Shown here: positions 1-7,736 of the stretch, in pieces
Numbering within the stretch: the first letter of the stretch is position 1
How the letters are laid out: the number at the start of each line of letters is the position of its first letter
From: Nostoc sp. UHCC 0702
GTDB taxonomy: Bacteria > Cyanobacteriota > Cyanobacteriia > Cyanobacteriales > Nostocaceae
DNA length: 64,000 bases
Assembly: GCA_017164015.1 (NCBI GenBank)
Contig: CP071065.1
Span: 5,123,918 to 5,187,917, forward strand
Direction of reading: 5' to 3'
Program-made: the position numbers and the translations under genes
Notes under the pieces: model-generated
What the model was told of the DNA's origin: nothing
Databases searched by the model: none
Seen by the model: only the letters and a program-made list of their open reading frames with translations

Positions 1-146
1 CTTGATGTTTGACAAATCGAAGCGGGGGCAAAAACCTTGGAGACTCGTCAAAATCGCCATAACCTTGACAATACAATATTTACAGCCTTTAAATAATGTG
101 AATCCTAGCACTGTTAGACAAGGCCAAAAAATTTTCCTTTACCCTC

Positions 147-178
147 TTGACTCTCCAGTAAGATGGAGACTTCACAAT
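147..178 (+). promoter_or_regulatory. MerR-type metal-responsive promoter of the copper unit
   Basis: A -35 box TTGACT (147-152) is followed after 20 bp by a -10-like CACAAT (173-178). The stretched spacer carries an imperfect inverted repeat, CTCTCC and GGAGAC. Long spacers of 19-20 bp are the mark of promoters that MerR-family activators untwist. The same -35 and 20 bp spacing recur at 3700-3731 in front of the MerR gene of this unit, so that regulator probably acts here. The promoter lies just upstream of the chaperone gene. Confidence 0.75.
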
Positions 179-207
179 GGAATTAGTTGATCAAAGGAAA
201 GTTAAAC

Positions 208-408
208 ATGAAACTTCAGCTAACAGTTCCTAACATGGCTTGTTCTGCTTGTGGAGAAACCATTACAAAAGCCATCCAAGCAGTTGATCCTACGGCTGAG
301 GTTGGGGCCGATCCAAAAACGAAGCTAGTCAGCGTTGAAACCCAGGCATCCGAAACAGCAGTGACAGAAGCAATTATAGCTGCTGGCTATTCGGTGGCAT
401 CTAATTAA
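208..408 (+). CDS. CopZ/Atx1-like heavy-metal-associated (HMA) chaperone
   Basis: A 66-residue protein that is a single HMA domain. The metal-binding loop MACSAC gives the CxxC cysteines at residues 12 and 15, in the usual position after the first beta strand. Such proteins carry Cu(I) in the cytoplasm and hand it to P1B ATPases and regulators. I chose the ATG at 208 over a TTG at 187 because AAAGGAAA lies a proper distance upstream and the HMA fold starts there (MKLQLTV). It follows the MerR-type promoter at 147-178 and precedes the ATPase by about 230 bases, so it fits as the first gene of a copper export unit. The exact metal (Cu or Ag) is inferred from context. Confidence 0.88.
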   Translation: MKLQLTVPNMACSACGETITKAIQAVDPTAEVGADPKTKLVSVETQASETAVTEAIIAAGYSVASN

Positions 409-642
409 AAGGGAAGGGAACAAAGAACAAGGAACGGGAAATAGTCCTGTTTTAGGCGGGGTCAAAATCCCTGCCTGAAACCGTCTGCACGTTAGTTGCT
501 TTTGATTTCAACCCGTTGTTCACAGTAGGAGGGAATAATTATGCAATTCTATTCCCGATTCCCCATTCCTGATTCCCTACCTTGAAGAATTGTTGAATTT
601 TCTCATCTTGTCAAAACAAATGAGTGTAAAGGAACCAAAAAG

Positions 643-3090
643 ATGGAAAGTACCACACTCAAACTGCGCGGTATGAGTTGCGCTTCTTGTGCCAGAAGCG
701 TTGAACAAGCAATCAGTTCTGTCCCAGGTGTGAATGAATGTAGTGTGAACTTTGGAACAGAACAAGCAACAGTTGAATATGACCCCAAAACAACTAGTAT
801 ACAAGCCATCCAAGACGCAGTAGACGCAGCAGGTTACTCTGCCTATCCACTCCCAGAACAAAACCTGATGGTAGCAGAAGATGATGCCGAGAAAACAACT
901 CGTTTGCGAGAATCCCGTTATCTACTGCGAAAAGTGATTGTGGCTGGGGTTATTGGTGCTGTGCTGGTGATTGGGTCATTACCCATGATGATCGGTTTGG
1001 ATTTGCCTATCATTCCAGAATGGTTGCATAATTCTTGGGTACAGCTGGTGCTAACAACTCCAGTGTTGTTCTGGTCTGGTGCGGATTTCTTTAAAAACGC
1101 TTGGAAAACTTTAAAACGCCACGCAGCAACAATGGATACTTTAGTTGCTCTGGGTACGGGAGCAGCATATACCTATTCTTTATTTGCAACAGCTTTCCCC
1201 GGTTTTTTTGTAGCTCAAGGATTAAAGCCAGATGTATATTACGAAGCAGCGGTTGTGATTATTGCTTTAATTCTTTTGGGACGGTGGTTAGAAAACCGTG
1301 CCAAAAGACAAACTTCCCAAGCAATTCGTAAACTGATTGGTTTGAGCGCGAAAACAGCACGGCTAATTCGGAATGGGGAAGAAGTAGATGTGCCTATTGA
1401 GCAAGTGCAGATTGGCGATGTGATATTGGTTCGTCCTGGTGAGAAGATTCCCGTAGATGGGGAAGTGGTTGCAGGGAAATCCACAGTTGACGAAGCGATG
1501 GTGACAGGGGAAAGTCAGCCTGTGAAAAAGCAACCAAAAGATGAAGTAATCGGGGCTACCATCAACAAAACAGGGAGTTTCAAGTTCCGGGCGACACGAG
1601 TCGGTAAGGATACAGTACTAGCACAGATTGTCCAACTAGTGCAGCAAGCTCAAGGTTCTAAAGCTCCCATTCAAAGACTAGCAGACCAAGTGACCGGATG
1701 GTTTGTGCCTGCGGTGATTGCGATCGCTCTCCTCACTTTCATCATTTGGTACAACATCATGGGTAACGTGACTCTAGCACTAATCACCACAGTTGGAGTG
1801 TTAATTATTGCTTGTCCTTGTGCCTTGGGTTTAGCCACACCAACTTCTGTGATGGTAGGCACGGGTAAAGGTGCAGAAAATGGTATCCTAATTAAAGGAG
1901 CTGAAAGCTTAGAACTGGCACACAAAATCCAAACAATTGTCTTGGACAAAACTGGAACTATCACTGAGGGTAAACCAACAGTTACAGATTTTGTCACAAA
2001 CAGTGGTACTCTCAATGGTAACGAAATCAAGCTCATACAACTGGCGGCATCTGTAGAACGCAACTCAGAACATCCATTAGCAGAAGCAGTTGTCAGATAC
2101 GCCCAATTCCAAAAAGTAACCTTAGCAGAAGTCCGAGATTTTGCAGCAGTTGCAGGTAGTGGTGTTCAAGGCATCGCTGACAATCGTCTCGTACAAATTG
2201 GTACACAACGCTGGATGGAAGAATTGGGTATTGCCACTCAGGCTTTGCAAAACCATAAAGAGCGCTTAGAATACCTGGGTAAAACAGCTGTTTGGCTTGC
2301 AGTTGACGGGGAAATTAAAGGATTGATGGGTATTGCTGATGCCATCAAACCTACTTCTGTCCCAGCGGTAAGAGCATTGCATAAACTTGGTTTAGATGTT
2401 GTGATGCTCACAGGCGATAACCGTCGCACCGCAGAAAGCATCGCTCGTGAAGTTGGTATCCAGCGCGTTTTGGCAGAAGTCCGCCCAGACCAAAAAGCTG
2501 CGGTGATTAAGTCGCTGCAAGCAGAGGAGCAGGGGAGCAGGGGAGCAGGGGAGCAGGGGAGCGGGGGAGCAGGGGAGCAGGGGAGCGGGGGAGCAGGGGA
2601 GCAGGGGAGCAGAGGAGCAGGGGAGCAGGGGAGAATATTCTCTCCAAACTCCAAAATCCAAAATCCAAAATCCAAAATCTCAAATCCAAAATCCAAAATC
2701 CAAAATCCAAAATCTCAAATTGTGGCAATGGTGGGTGATGGGATCAACGATGCACCAGCTTTAGCTCAAGCCGATGTGGGGATAGCAATTGGTACTGGTA
2801 CAGATGTAGCGATCGCAGCTAGTGACATCACCTTGATTTCTGGTGATTTGCAAGGCATCGTTACTGCCATCCAACTCAGCCGCGCTACGATTCGCAATAT
2901 CCGCCAAAATCTATTCTTTGCCTTTATCTACAACGTTGTTGGTATTCCTATTGCTGCTGGAATCCTTTTCCCCATCTTTGGTTGGTTACTTAATCCCATC
3001 ATCGCCGGTGCAGCAATGGCTCTTTCTTCAGTGTCCGTAGTCACCAATGCTTTACGTTTGCGTAAGTTTCAGCCTAAAACACTTGGCTAG
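643..3090 (+). CDS. copA: Heavy-metal P1B-type ATPase, CopA-like copper exporter with a repeat-derived insertion
   Basis: An 815-residue membrane pump that drives Cu(I)/Ag(I) across a membrane using ATP. It has one N-terminal HMA domain (GMSCASC, residues about 10-16). The transmembrane core carries the CPC ion-binding motif (ACPCALGLATPTS). The actuator motif VTGES, the phosphorylation site DKTGT, the HP locus SEHPLAEA, TGDN and MVGDGINDAPA are all present. The odd part is about 65 extra residues between the TGDN helix region and MVGDGIND, rich in EQGSRGAG and QNPKSKI. They are encoded by two kinds of intergenic tandem repeat (2522-2718) and stay in frame. Family members go directly from a KSLQ-like helix to VAMVGDG. 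AAGGAA lies 9 bases before the ATG. Cu specificity is inferred from the CPC motif, the chaperone and the cupredoxin neighbours. Confidence 0.93.
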   Translation: MESTTLKLRGMSCASCARSVEQAISSVPGVNECSVNFGTEQATVEYDPKTTSIQAIQDAVDAAGYSAYPLPEQNLMVAEDDAEKTTRLRESRYLLRKVIVAGVIGAVLVIGSLPMMIGLDLPIIPEWLHNSWVQLVLTTPVLFWSGADFFKNAWKTLKRHAATMDTLVALGTGAAYTYSLFATAFPGFFVAQGLKPDVYYEAAVVIIALILLGRWLENRAKRQTSQAIRKLIGLSAKTARLIRNGEEVDVPIEQVQIGDVILVRPGEKIPVDGEVVAGKSTVDEAMVTGESQPVKKQPKDEVIGATINKTGSFKFRATRVGKDTVLAQIVQLVQQAQGSKAPIQRLADQVTGWFVPAVIAIALLTFIIWYNIMGNVTLALITTVGVLIIACPCALGLATPTSVMVGTGKGAENGILIKGAESLELAHKIQTIVLDKTGTITEGKPTVTDFVTNSGTLNGNEIKLIQLAASVERNSEHPLAEAVVRYAQFQKVTLAEVRDFAAVAGSGVQGIADNRLVQIGTQRWMEELGIATQALQNHKERLEYLGKTAVWLAVDGEIKGLMGIADAIKPTSVPAVRALHKLGLDVVMLTGDNRRTAESIAREVGIQRVLAEVRPDQKAAVIKSLQAEEQGSRGAGEQGSGGAGEQGSGGAGEQGSRGAGEQGRIFSPNSKIQNPKSKISNPKSKIQNPKSQIVAMVGDGINDAPALAQADVGIAIGTGTDVAIAASDITLISGDLQGIVTAIQLSRATIRNIRQNLFFAFIYNVVGIPIAAGILFPIFGWLLNPIIAGAAMALSSVSVVTNALRLRKFQPKTLG
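2522..2718 (+). repeat. Tandem repeats inserted in frame in the copA-like gene
   Basis: Two repeat arrays lie back to back inside the ATPase gene. The first has GGGGAGCA-type units (2522-2630), the second CAAAATCCAAAAT-type units (2650-2718). The same units occur between genes elsewhere in the window, for example at 13600-13645 and 19010-19055, so this is non-coding repeat DNA that entered a coding region while keeping the frame open. Confidence 0.9.
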
Positions 3091-3096
3091 AAGAAG

Positions 3097-3687
3097 ATGA
3101 ATAAAACAGCAATTATCGGTACTATTGCAAGTCTATCTGTTGTGTTAGGAATTGCTTGTGGTAAAGCAGTTGCACAAAAGTCTCAGCAGATGCACCCATC
3201 TCAAACACAACAAACCAGTCAATTTCAACCCATTGAACAGCCGTTAAGTAACAAAGTTGCAGTCACACTTGCTGGTTTAGGGTTGATTGGTTTAGAACTT
3301 TGGTGGTTTTTACTCAGTAAACCCAAGTTTCAGCAAGCAGTCGCAACCGATGGGGGTATCCAGGAAGTCACTGTAACTGTAGATGGTGGATACGAACCAA
3401 GTCAGATTGTAGTGCAGGTGGGGAAACCCGTGCGACTTTTGTTTGACCGCAAAGACCCCAGCAGTTGCTTAGAAAAAGTGCTGATTCCAGACTTTCACAT
3501 TGCCGCCGATTTACCACTTAATCAAGTGACTGCTGTAGAATTTACACCGAAAAGAGTTGGAAATTATGTTTTTACCTGTGGTATGAATATGTTTCGCGGT
3601 GCGATCGCGGTACAAGCAGATGCTAGTCAACAAACAGCCTCCTCTCAACCTGTGTCAACAATGGACTCAACCAACAAGCTTGCATGA
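3097..3687 (+). CDS. Membrane-anchored cupredoxin-domain protein
   Basis: A 196-residue protein with an N-terminal hydrophobic segment (residues about 5-25) and a second one around residues 50-70 (LAGLGLIGLELWWFLL). Its C-terminal domain resembles the plastocyanin/azurin-like Cupredoxin_1 family. Candidate copper ligands are the histidine of DFHIAADL, the cysteine of FTCGMNMF and the following methionines. The gene starts 6 bases after the ATPase stop, so the two are surely co-transcribed. A likely role is to accept or buffer copper at the outer face of the membrane. That role is inferred from the fold and operon, as no function is established for this group. Confidence 0.82.
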   Translation: MNKTAIIGTIASLSVVLGIACGKAVAQKSQQMHPSQTQQTSQFQPIEQPLSNKVAVTLAGLGLIGLELWWFLLSKPKFQQAVATDGGIQEVTVTVDGGYEPSQIVVQVGKPVRLLFDRKDPSSCLEKVLIPDFHIAADLPLNQVTAVEFTPKRVGNYVFTCGMNMFRGAIAVQADASQQTASSQPVSTMDSTNKLA

Positions 3688-3699
3688 TCTAGTGAATGC

Positions 3700-3731
3700 T
3701 TGACTCTCCAGTTAACTGGAGAGTCTAAAAT
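3700..3731 (+). promoter_or_regulatory. MerR-type promoter with a perfect palindromic operator
   Basis: TTGACT (3700-3705) and TAAAAT (3726-3731) are separated by 20 bp. The spacer region holds a perfect 24-bp palindrome at 3702-3725, GACTCTCCAGTT followed by its exact reverse complement. This is the classic geometry of a CueR/MerR operator and lies 36 bases before the merR start, so it suggests autoregulation. Confidence 0.88.
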
Positions 3732-3766
3732 TGAGATAGACAGTTACATATACCAGAGAAGTCAGT

Positions 3767-4195
3767 ATGTTAACCCTAGAGGTAAATACATTAACCCAAA
3801 AACAGCCAAAACTGATTGGTACAGTTGCTAAGGAAAGCGGTGTACCGATTAAAACTATTCGCTATTATGAAGAGCTTGGTCTAGTCAAATCATCAGGGAG
3901 AACTGAAGGAGGATTTAGATTGTTTGATGCTGATGTTTTGACTCGTTTACACTTTATCAAACGCGCTCAAACTTTAGGGCTGTCTTTAGCAGAAATTAAA
4001 GAAATTTTGCATGTTCATGATCAGGGTGAATTACCCTGTAACCATATAAAATCTCAGCTAGAGAATAGGGTTAAATCTATTGATGAACAAATTCAGCAAT
4101 TACTCATTCTGAAACAAGATTTAGAAGAAATACTTTCAGATTGGTCAGTAAAAAATGAAAATAATAATGCAATAATTTGTCCCATTATTGAATAA
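3767..4195 (+). CDS. MerR-family metal-sensing transcriptional regulator
   Basis: A 142-residue protein with an N-terminal winged helix-turn-helix (residues about 15-85; KTIRYYEELGLV and GGFRLF are typical). A long dimerisation helix and a short metal-binding tail follow. The tail ends ICPIIE, matching the second metal-loop cysteine of CueR (DCPIIE), but no cysteine is seen at the place of the first CueR ligand (CueR C112). A cysteine does occur early in the dimer helix (C91 in GELPCNH), where ZntR/PbrR-type sensors have theirs. It most likely senses a thiophilic metal, probably Cu or Ag, and activates the two 20-bp-spacer promoters at 147 and 3700. Metal identity is inferred from the adjacent pump, chaperone and cupredoxin. 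Confidence 0.9.
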   Translation: MLTLEVNTLTQKQPKLIGTVAKESGVPIKTIRYYEELGLVKSSGRTEGGFRLFDADVLTRLHFIKRAQTLGLSLAEIKEILHVHDQGELPCNHIKSQLENRVKSIDEQIQQLLILKQDLEEILSDWSVKNENNNAIICPIIE

Positions 4196-4239
4196 AAATC
4201 TCAAATTAACTTGCCATTGGAGATTGGTTAATCATTTGA

Positions 4240-4281
4240 ATAGCACAACAACTTAGAAAACAAGTTGTTGTGCTATTTTTT
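4240..4281 (+). terminator. Intrinsic terminator of the copper unit
   Basis: A perfect 15-bp stem (ATAGCACAACAACTT, 4240-4254, with its complement at 4262-4276) and a 7-base loop are followed by a T run. It sits 45 bases after the merR stop codon. Confidence 0.85.
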
Positions 4282-4295
4282 ATCAAAATGGTTTT

Positions 4296-4416
4296 ATATC
4301 ATGTCCTTTGCTTATTGCTTATGACACTCGAAGAACCCCACCCCACCAAAGCTATGCTTTGGTGGGGTGGGGTTTAACGACTGTGGGAAACATAACTAAT
4401 AACCCGGACATGATAT
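4296..4416. mobile_element. Small palindromic element, type B copy 1 (MITE-like)
   Basis: A 121-bp element bounded by ATATCATGTCC and GGACATGATAT, with a strong central hairpin (ACCCCACCCCACCAAAG and its complement). Both flanking bases are T. Other type B copies are at 32646 and 54052. It has no coding capacity. Together with the terminator it fills the 306-base gap after merR. Confidence 0.85.
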
Positions 4417-4501
4417 TATTCCTCTTCTGTAATATTATGTCTGATTGATTACTTATAGGACTTAGGCATCGTACATAAGTACTACACATAATTTAGGTGT
4501 T

Positions 4502-4750
4502 TCAGCCATGTTTAAGACTACCGCGATCGCTTCCTGTAAGAAGACCTCCAATAGCCCGGCCGAAAATTAAACCCAGCCCAATACCTGCTCCCAGCATCCC
4601 AATACCACGGGAGCGATTTTCTGGCGTAGTGATGTCTGCTATATACGCCATACCCATGATTCCTGCTAGACTCCGAGCTACAAACAACATCCACAACGAA
4701 CTCGAAAGACCCAAGCCTATATATGCAATTACTGTACCTAATAAATGATG
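4502..4750 (-). pseudogene. MFS transporter fragment
   Basis: About 80 residues of a major facilitator superfamily drug/sugar-type transporter. The sequence LWMLFVARSLAG, the conserved loop ADITTPENRSRGIG and the next helix GAGIGLGLIFGRAIGGLL correspond to transmembrane helices 3 to 5 of such proteins. Homology can be read upstream to about 4750 (LLGTVIAYIGLG), with no start codon in place. It stops soon after GGLL with an unrelated tail. A full MFS protein has about 400 residues, so this is a decayed internal scrap. Confidence 0.75.
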
Positions 4751-4757
4751 CGATGTA

Positions 4758-5897
4758 CTAAGCTACTCTTTTTTTGAACTTCGACAACAGCAAACATACG
4801 AATCCCATGACTACCAGCGGCAGTGAAAAAGCAGGTTCTGGAACAGACTGAGGATTATACACAGGCGGGTAAGCCCCATTTCCTGAAATACTACTGAGTG
4901 ACGCTAAAAACTGCTGAATATCAGTGTCTATATTACCCTCATTAGTAGCATCACCTCTAGAAAGAATGAGTCGGTTAAACGTCTCGGAGTCTGATAATCC
5001 AAAAGTTTTTGTTAATGGCAGAAATTCTTCACCGAATCTGCCTATGAGAGAGTCAATCAGGTTATCTACATCAGTTCTGATCCCTTGCGTCAAAGATTCT
5101 AAACTGTTGGTATTACTGTAAATACCAATGATTGTGTTGTCAGTATCTGTTAACAAGTTGCCATTACCAACGATTGTATTGCCGCTGGTGAATACCCAGT
5201 TGCCGTTTCCAATAATTGTGTTGTTAGTACCGAAATCCCAATTACCGTTTCCAATGGTTGCGTTGTCACCACCGAAGTGCCAATTACCATTACCAAGGGT
5301 TGCATTGTTACTTCCGTCGTCCCAATACCAGTTACCGTTTCCAATAGTTGTGTTGTCACCACCGAAGTGCCAATTACCATTGCCAATGGTTGCATTGTGA
5401 TTATTAAAGTTCCAATTGCCATTACCAATAATAGCGCTGTCATTCCCAGAGTTGGAATTGAAATTACCAAGAGTTGCGTTATTGCTACCAGAGTCTTTGT
5501 TGCCATTACCAATTGGTGCATTATCCTCGTTAATGGGTAGACTACCAGCACCAGGGTTATTACCGCTATAGGGTGTGTAGTCACCACCGATTATCTTTAA
5601 CAGATCGAAAGGCGATTGCTGAAGTGAACTACCATCTGTAAACGGGTTCTTTCCGCCAGCAAACGGATTTTTCGCATCATTTGGAAAGTCTTCACCCAAC
5701 ACTAACTTCAAGCGATCAAAGATTAATTGCTGAAGTTCACTTCCAGCATCGCCTCTAAATGGGTTAATGCCACCACCTGGAATAGTACTACTAGTGCTAC
5801 CTGTAAAGGGATTACCATCAATATTGCCAGCTAAGGAATTACCCGCACCGGAGGTATTCTCACCACTATAAATGGGATTGACAGCAGACGCTTCCAT
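4758..5897 (-). CDS. PEP-CTERM protein with GNGN repeats, unknown function
   Basis: A 379-residue protein. The N-terminal part has spaced NPFAGG/NPFTG motifs. The middle (residues about 130-260) is an array of roughly 10-14-residue repeats of the kind NATIGNGNWHFGGD, probably a beta-solenoid. The C-terminus VPEPAFSLPLVVMGFV plus KFKKR is a PEP-CTERM exosortase sorting signal. I chose the ATG at 5897 (AGGAG 10 bases upstream) over a TTG at 5906. Oddly, no N-terminal signal peptide is visible, although PEP-CTERM proteins normally have one. The gene at 6604-7257 shares the NPFAG motifs and a QQLxxSPF-like segment and is transcribed in the same direction, so the two look like diverged relatives. 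Function unknown. Confidence 0.8.
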   Translation of the reverse strand: MEASAVNPIYSGENTSGAGNSLAGNIDGNPFTGSTSSTIPGGGINPFRGDAGSELQQLIFDRLKLVLGEDFPNDAKNPFAGGKNPFTDGSSLQQSPFDLLKIIGGDYTPYSGNNPGAGSLPINEDNAPIGNGNKDSGSNNATLGNFNSNSGNDSAIIGNGNWNFNNHNATIGNGNWHFGGDNTTIGNGNWYWDDGSNNATLGNGNWHFGGDNATIGNGNWDFGTNNTIIGNGNWVFTSGNTIVGNGNLLTDTDNTIIGIYSNTNSLESLTQGIRTDVDNLIDSLIGRFGEEFLPLTKTFGLSDSETFNRLILSRGDATNEGNIDTDIQQFLASLSSISGNGAYPPVYNPQSVPEPAFSLPLVVMGFVCLLLSKFKKRVA

Positions 5898-6185
5898 TAG
5901 TACCAATCTCCTATTTTGAGTTCAATTTTTTGTCTAAAAATGGGGCGTTAGCAAGATAATTTTAGTCTAATAAATAATTTATTTTTTAGTATTTATAACT
6001 CTAATTAATTGTTATTTATTAGCGTCTTTAGCTTGATAATTGTTAATATTATATAGTCAATATAGTACTTGTAATTAAAACAATCAAATTTTTATTAACC
6101 TGGCTTTTGCTATACATGCTATAAACATCATACTGCCATTACAATGACTAATCTTTTGATTGTTATGTCAATTTTTTTGCTTTTT
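5898..6185. other. AT-rich intergenic region
   Basis: A very AT-rich stretch upstream of the PEP-CTERM repeat gene, presumably holding its promoter. I see no gene or clear RNA here. Confidence 0.5.
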
Positions 6186-6334
6186 ATATCATGTCCGTTT
6201 AAACACTTATGATATCTGTGGAGGTCGGTAATTGGTAATTGGTAATTGGTTTTGAGTATTACCTATTACCTATTACCCATTACCTATTACCAAGCAAACC
6301 GACTAGATCGTAAGTAATTAGCCGAACTTGATAT
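6186..6334. mobile_element. Small palindromic element, type A copy 1 (MITE-like)
   Basis: A 149-bp element. The left arm begins ATATCATGTCCGTTTAAAC and the right arm ends GCCGAACTTGATAT. The centre is a variable array of GGTAATTGGT and TTACCTATTACC units that can pair into a long hairpin. Both flanking bases are T. Related copies are at 25736, 46636, 50606, 59283 (inverted) and 63030 (inverted). Confidence 0.87.
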
Positions 6335-6603
6335 TATAGGAGTTTTCAGTTGAATCAAATACAATATCATACCTGCTCTACTCAGCAGCTTACCCTGACT
6401 CTACTTTCAGCAGAGATAACTTAAAACTATTGTTTTAATGTCTTTTCTCAAAAATACAATTTAAATGACAAAATCAGGATGCGATCGCTCAGCTCATGAT
6501 GAGGGACAACTACGAATTGAACCACAGATAAACACAGATAGGACATCTGTGTTTATCGGCAGATTTGTGCCGTAATTTTAATGACTGCTACTAAGCGAAC
6601 GTG
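6335..6603. other. Intergenic region with a short direct repeat
   Basis: No gene seen. It holds an imperfect repeat around 6523-6555 (AACACAGATA and CTGTGTTTATC form an inverted pair) that could end transcription of the gene at 6604-7257. Confidence 0.4.
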
Positions 6604-7257
6604 TTACTGTCCGCCACCGAATGATGGGATACCGCCACCGAATGATGGGATACCACCACCAAATGATGGGATACCGCCACCAAATGATAGGATACCACCA
6701 CCAAATGATGGGATACCGCCACCAAATGATGGAATACCGCCACCACCGAATGATGGAATCTCGCCACCACTTGGGATACTACCACCAGTAAATAAACCTT
6801 GAGTTGGGTCTTTACCTTCAGCGAAGTTCTTCCAGAAGTCTTCGCTATTGGTTGGGTCTTTACCTCCTCCGAACGTATCCCAGAAGTTTTCGCCGAAAGG
6901 ATCGACGTTATTTGAGCTACCTGAGCTACCAGGAATACTGCCTCCACTGGGGATACTGCCGCCAGTTAAGAGATCGCCAGGGCCTTTAGTTGGATCTTGA
7001 CCACCAGCGAAGATATTCCAGAAGTTTTCACCAGCAAAAGGATTTCCATTATAGGGAAGGTCATCTGTGCCAACTGAAGTTGGAAATGGATTTGGGACAC
7101 CTCCATCACTAAAGGCTTTGGCAAAAGCTTCAAGTACTTCTTCTTTATCTACATTTGGGATCTTGAATACATCAGCAAAGGGTGATTGCTCAAGCTGTTG
7201 GAGAAGTACTTCACTTGAGGGAATGTTGCTGTTACCACCTTGAGTTGAATCTGTCAT
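6604..7257 (-). CDS. Glycine-rich repeat protein, unknown function
   Basis: A 217-residue protein that I cannot assign. Residues 1-60 look folded and acidic (LLQQLEQSPFADVF, then KEEVLEAFAKAF). Next come three spaced ENFWxxFxGGxDPT modules and then a C-terminal array of eight or so GGGIPSF heptapeptides running to the stop. The DNA of the array is a 21-bp tandem repeat, so copy number probably varies between strains. I chose the ATG at 7257 because AGGAGG lies 10 bases upstream. An upstream start at 7320 would place that ribosome site inside the gene. There is no signal peptide or anchor. It shares NPFAG and SPF motifs with the neighbour at 4758-5897. Confidence 0.72.
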   Translation of the reverse strand: MTDSTQGGNSNIPSSEVLLQQLEQSPFADVFKIPNVDKEEVLEAFAKAFSDGGVPNPFPTSVGTDDLPYNGNPFAGENFWNIFAGGQDPTKGPGDLLTGGSIPSGGSIPGSSGSSNNVDPFGENFWDTFGGGKDPTNSEDFWKNFAEGKDPTQGLFTGGSIPSGGEIPSFGGGGIPSFGGGIPSFGGGILSFGGGIPSFGGGIPSFGGGIPSFGGGQ

Positions 7258-7736
7258 CAGAATTAATCCTCCTATTTTTCGGTTCAGAATTTTGTCAAGT
7301 TTGGAACATGATATAGACACAAATTAGCCAAATCCGTAGCTGAATATTGTGCTTTATATTGCTAGAGTTAGCTATTGCTCTATTGAGTTTCTCAGGTTGT
7401 GCTATTGACTATTTTTGTAATTTATGACAGTCGAATATCAACTATTTTTTTGCGTTTGCTACATATCTTAAACGAAGTTTATTAATATTTTAATGATAAA
7501 TATTATGATTATTTAGGAAATATTTTATTAATTATTAATCATACTAATTAACACAACAATTTCAAGATTTAAAAAATATTTTTTTTATTTGTATTCCTAT
7601 TATTTTTTAGCGCATGAAATAAATCAAATATTCATGCGCTAATTATTGATGAAGACCAAATTGCATTCAAATAGCAAATATCAAGTAGGCAACAGAAATA
7701 GGCGGCAAAAATACTTTTGAATGCAAGTGAGTACAA
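7258..7736. other. AT-rich intergenic region downstream of aroG
   Basis: No gene seen. TTGCATTCAAA near 7660 and TTTGAATGCAA near 7715 are an 11-bp inverted pair around a loop of about 45 bases, perhaps the transcription end of the scytonemin cluster. The rest is extremely AT-rich. Confidence 0.45.

Noticed and set aside
2..190. Open frame at the window start
   Set aside because: It overlaps the MerR-type promoter and has no family match or ribosome site.
577..861. Minus-strand frames over the start of the copper ATPase gene
   Set aside because: Cysteine-rich shadow of the HMA-domain coding sequence.
2238..2728. Minus-strand frames with LLPCSPAP repeats
   Set aside because: Read from the tandem repeats inserted in the ATPase gene on the other strand.
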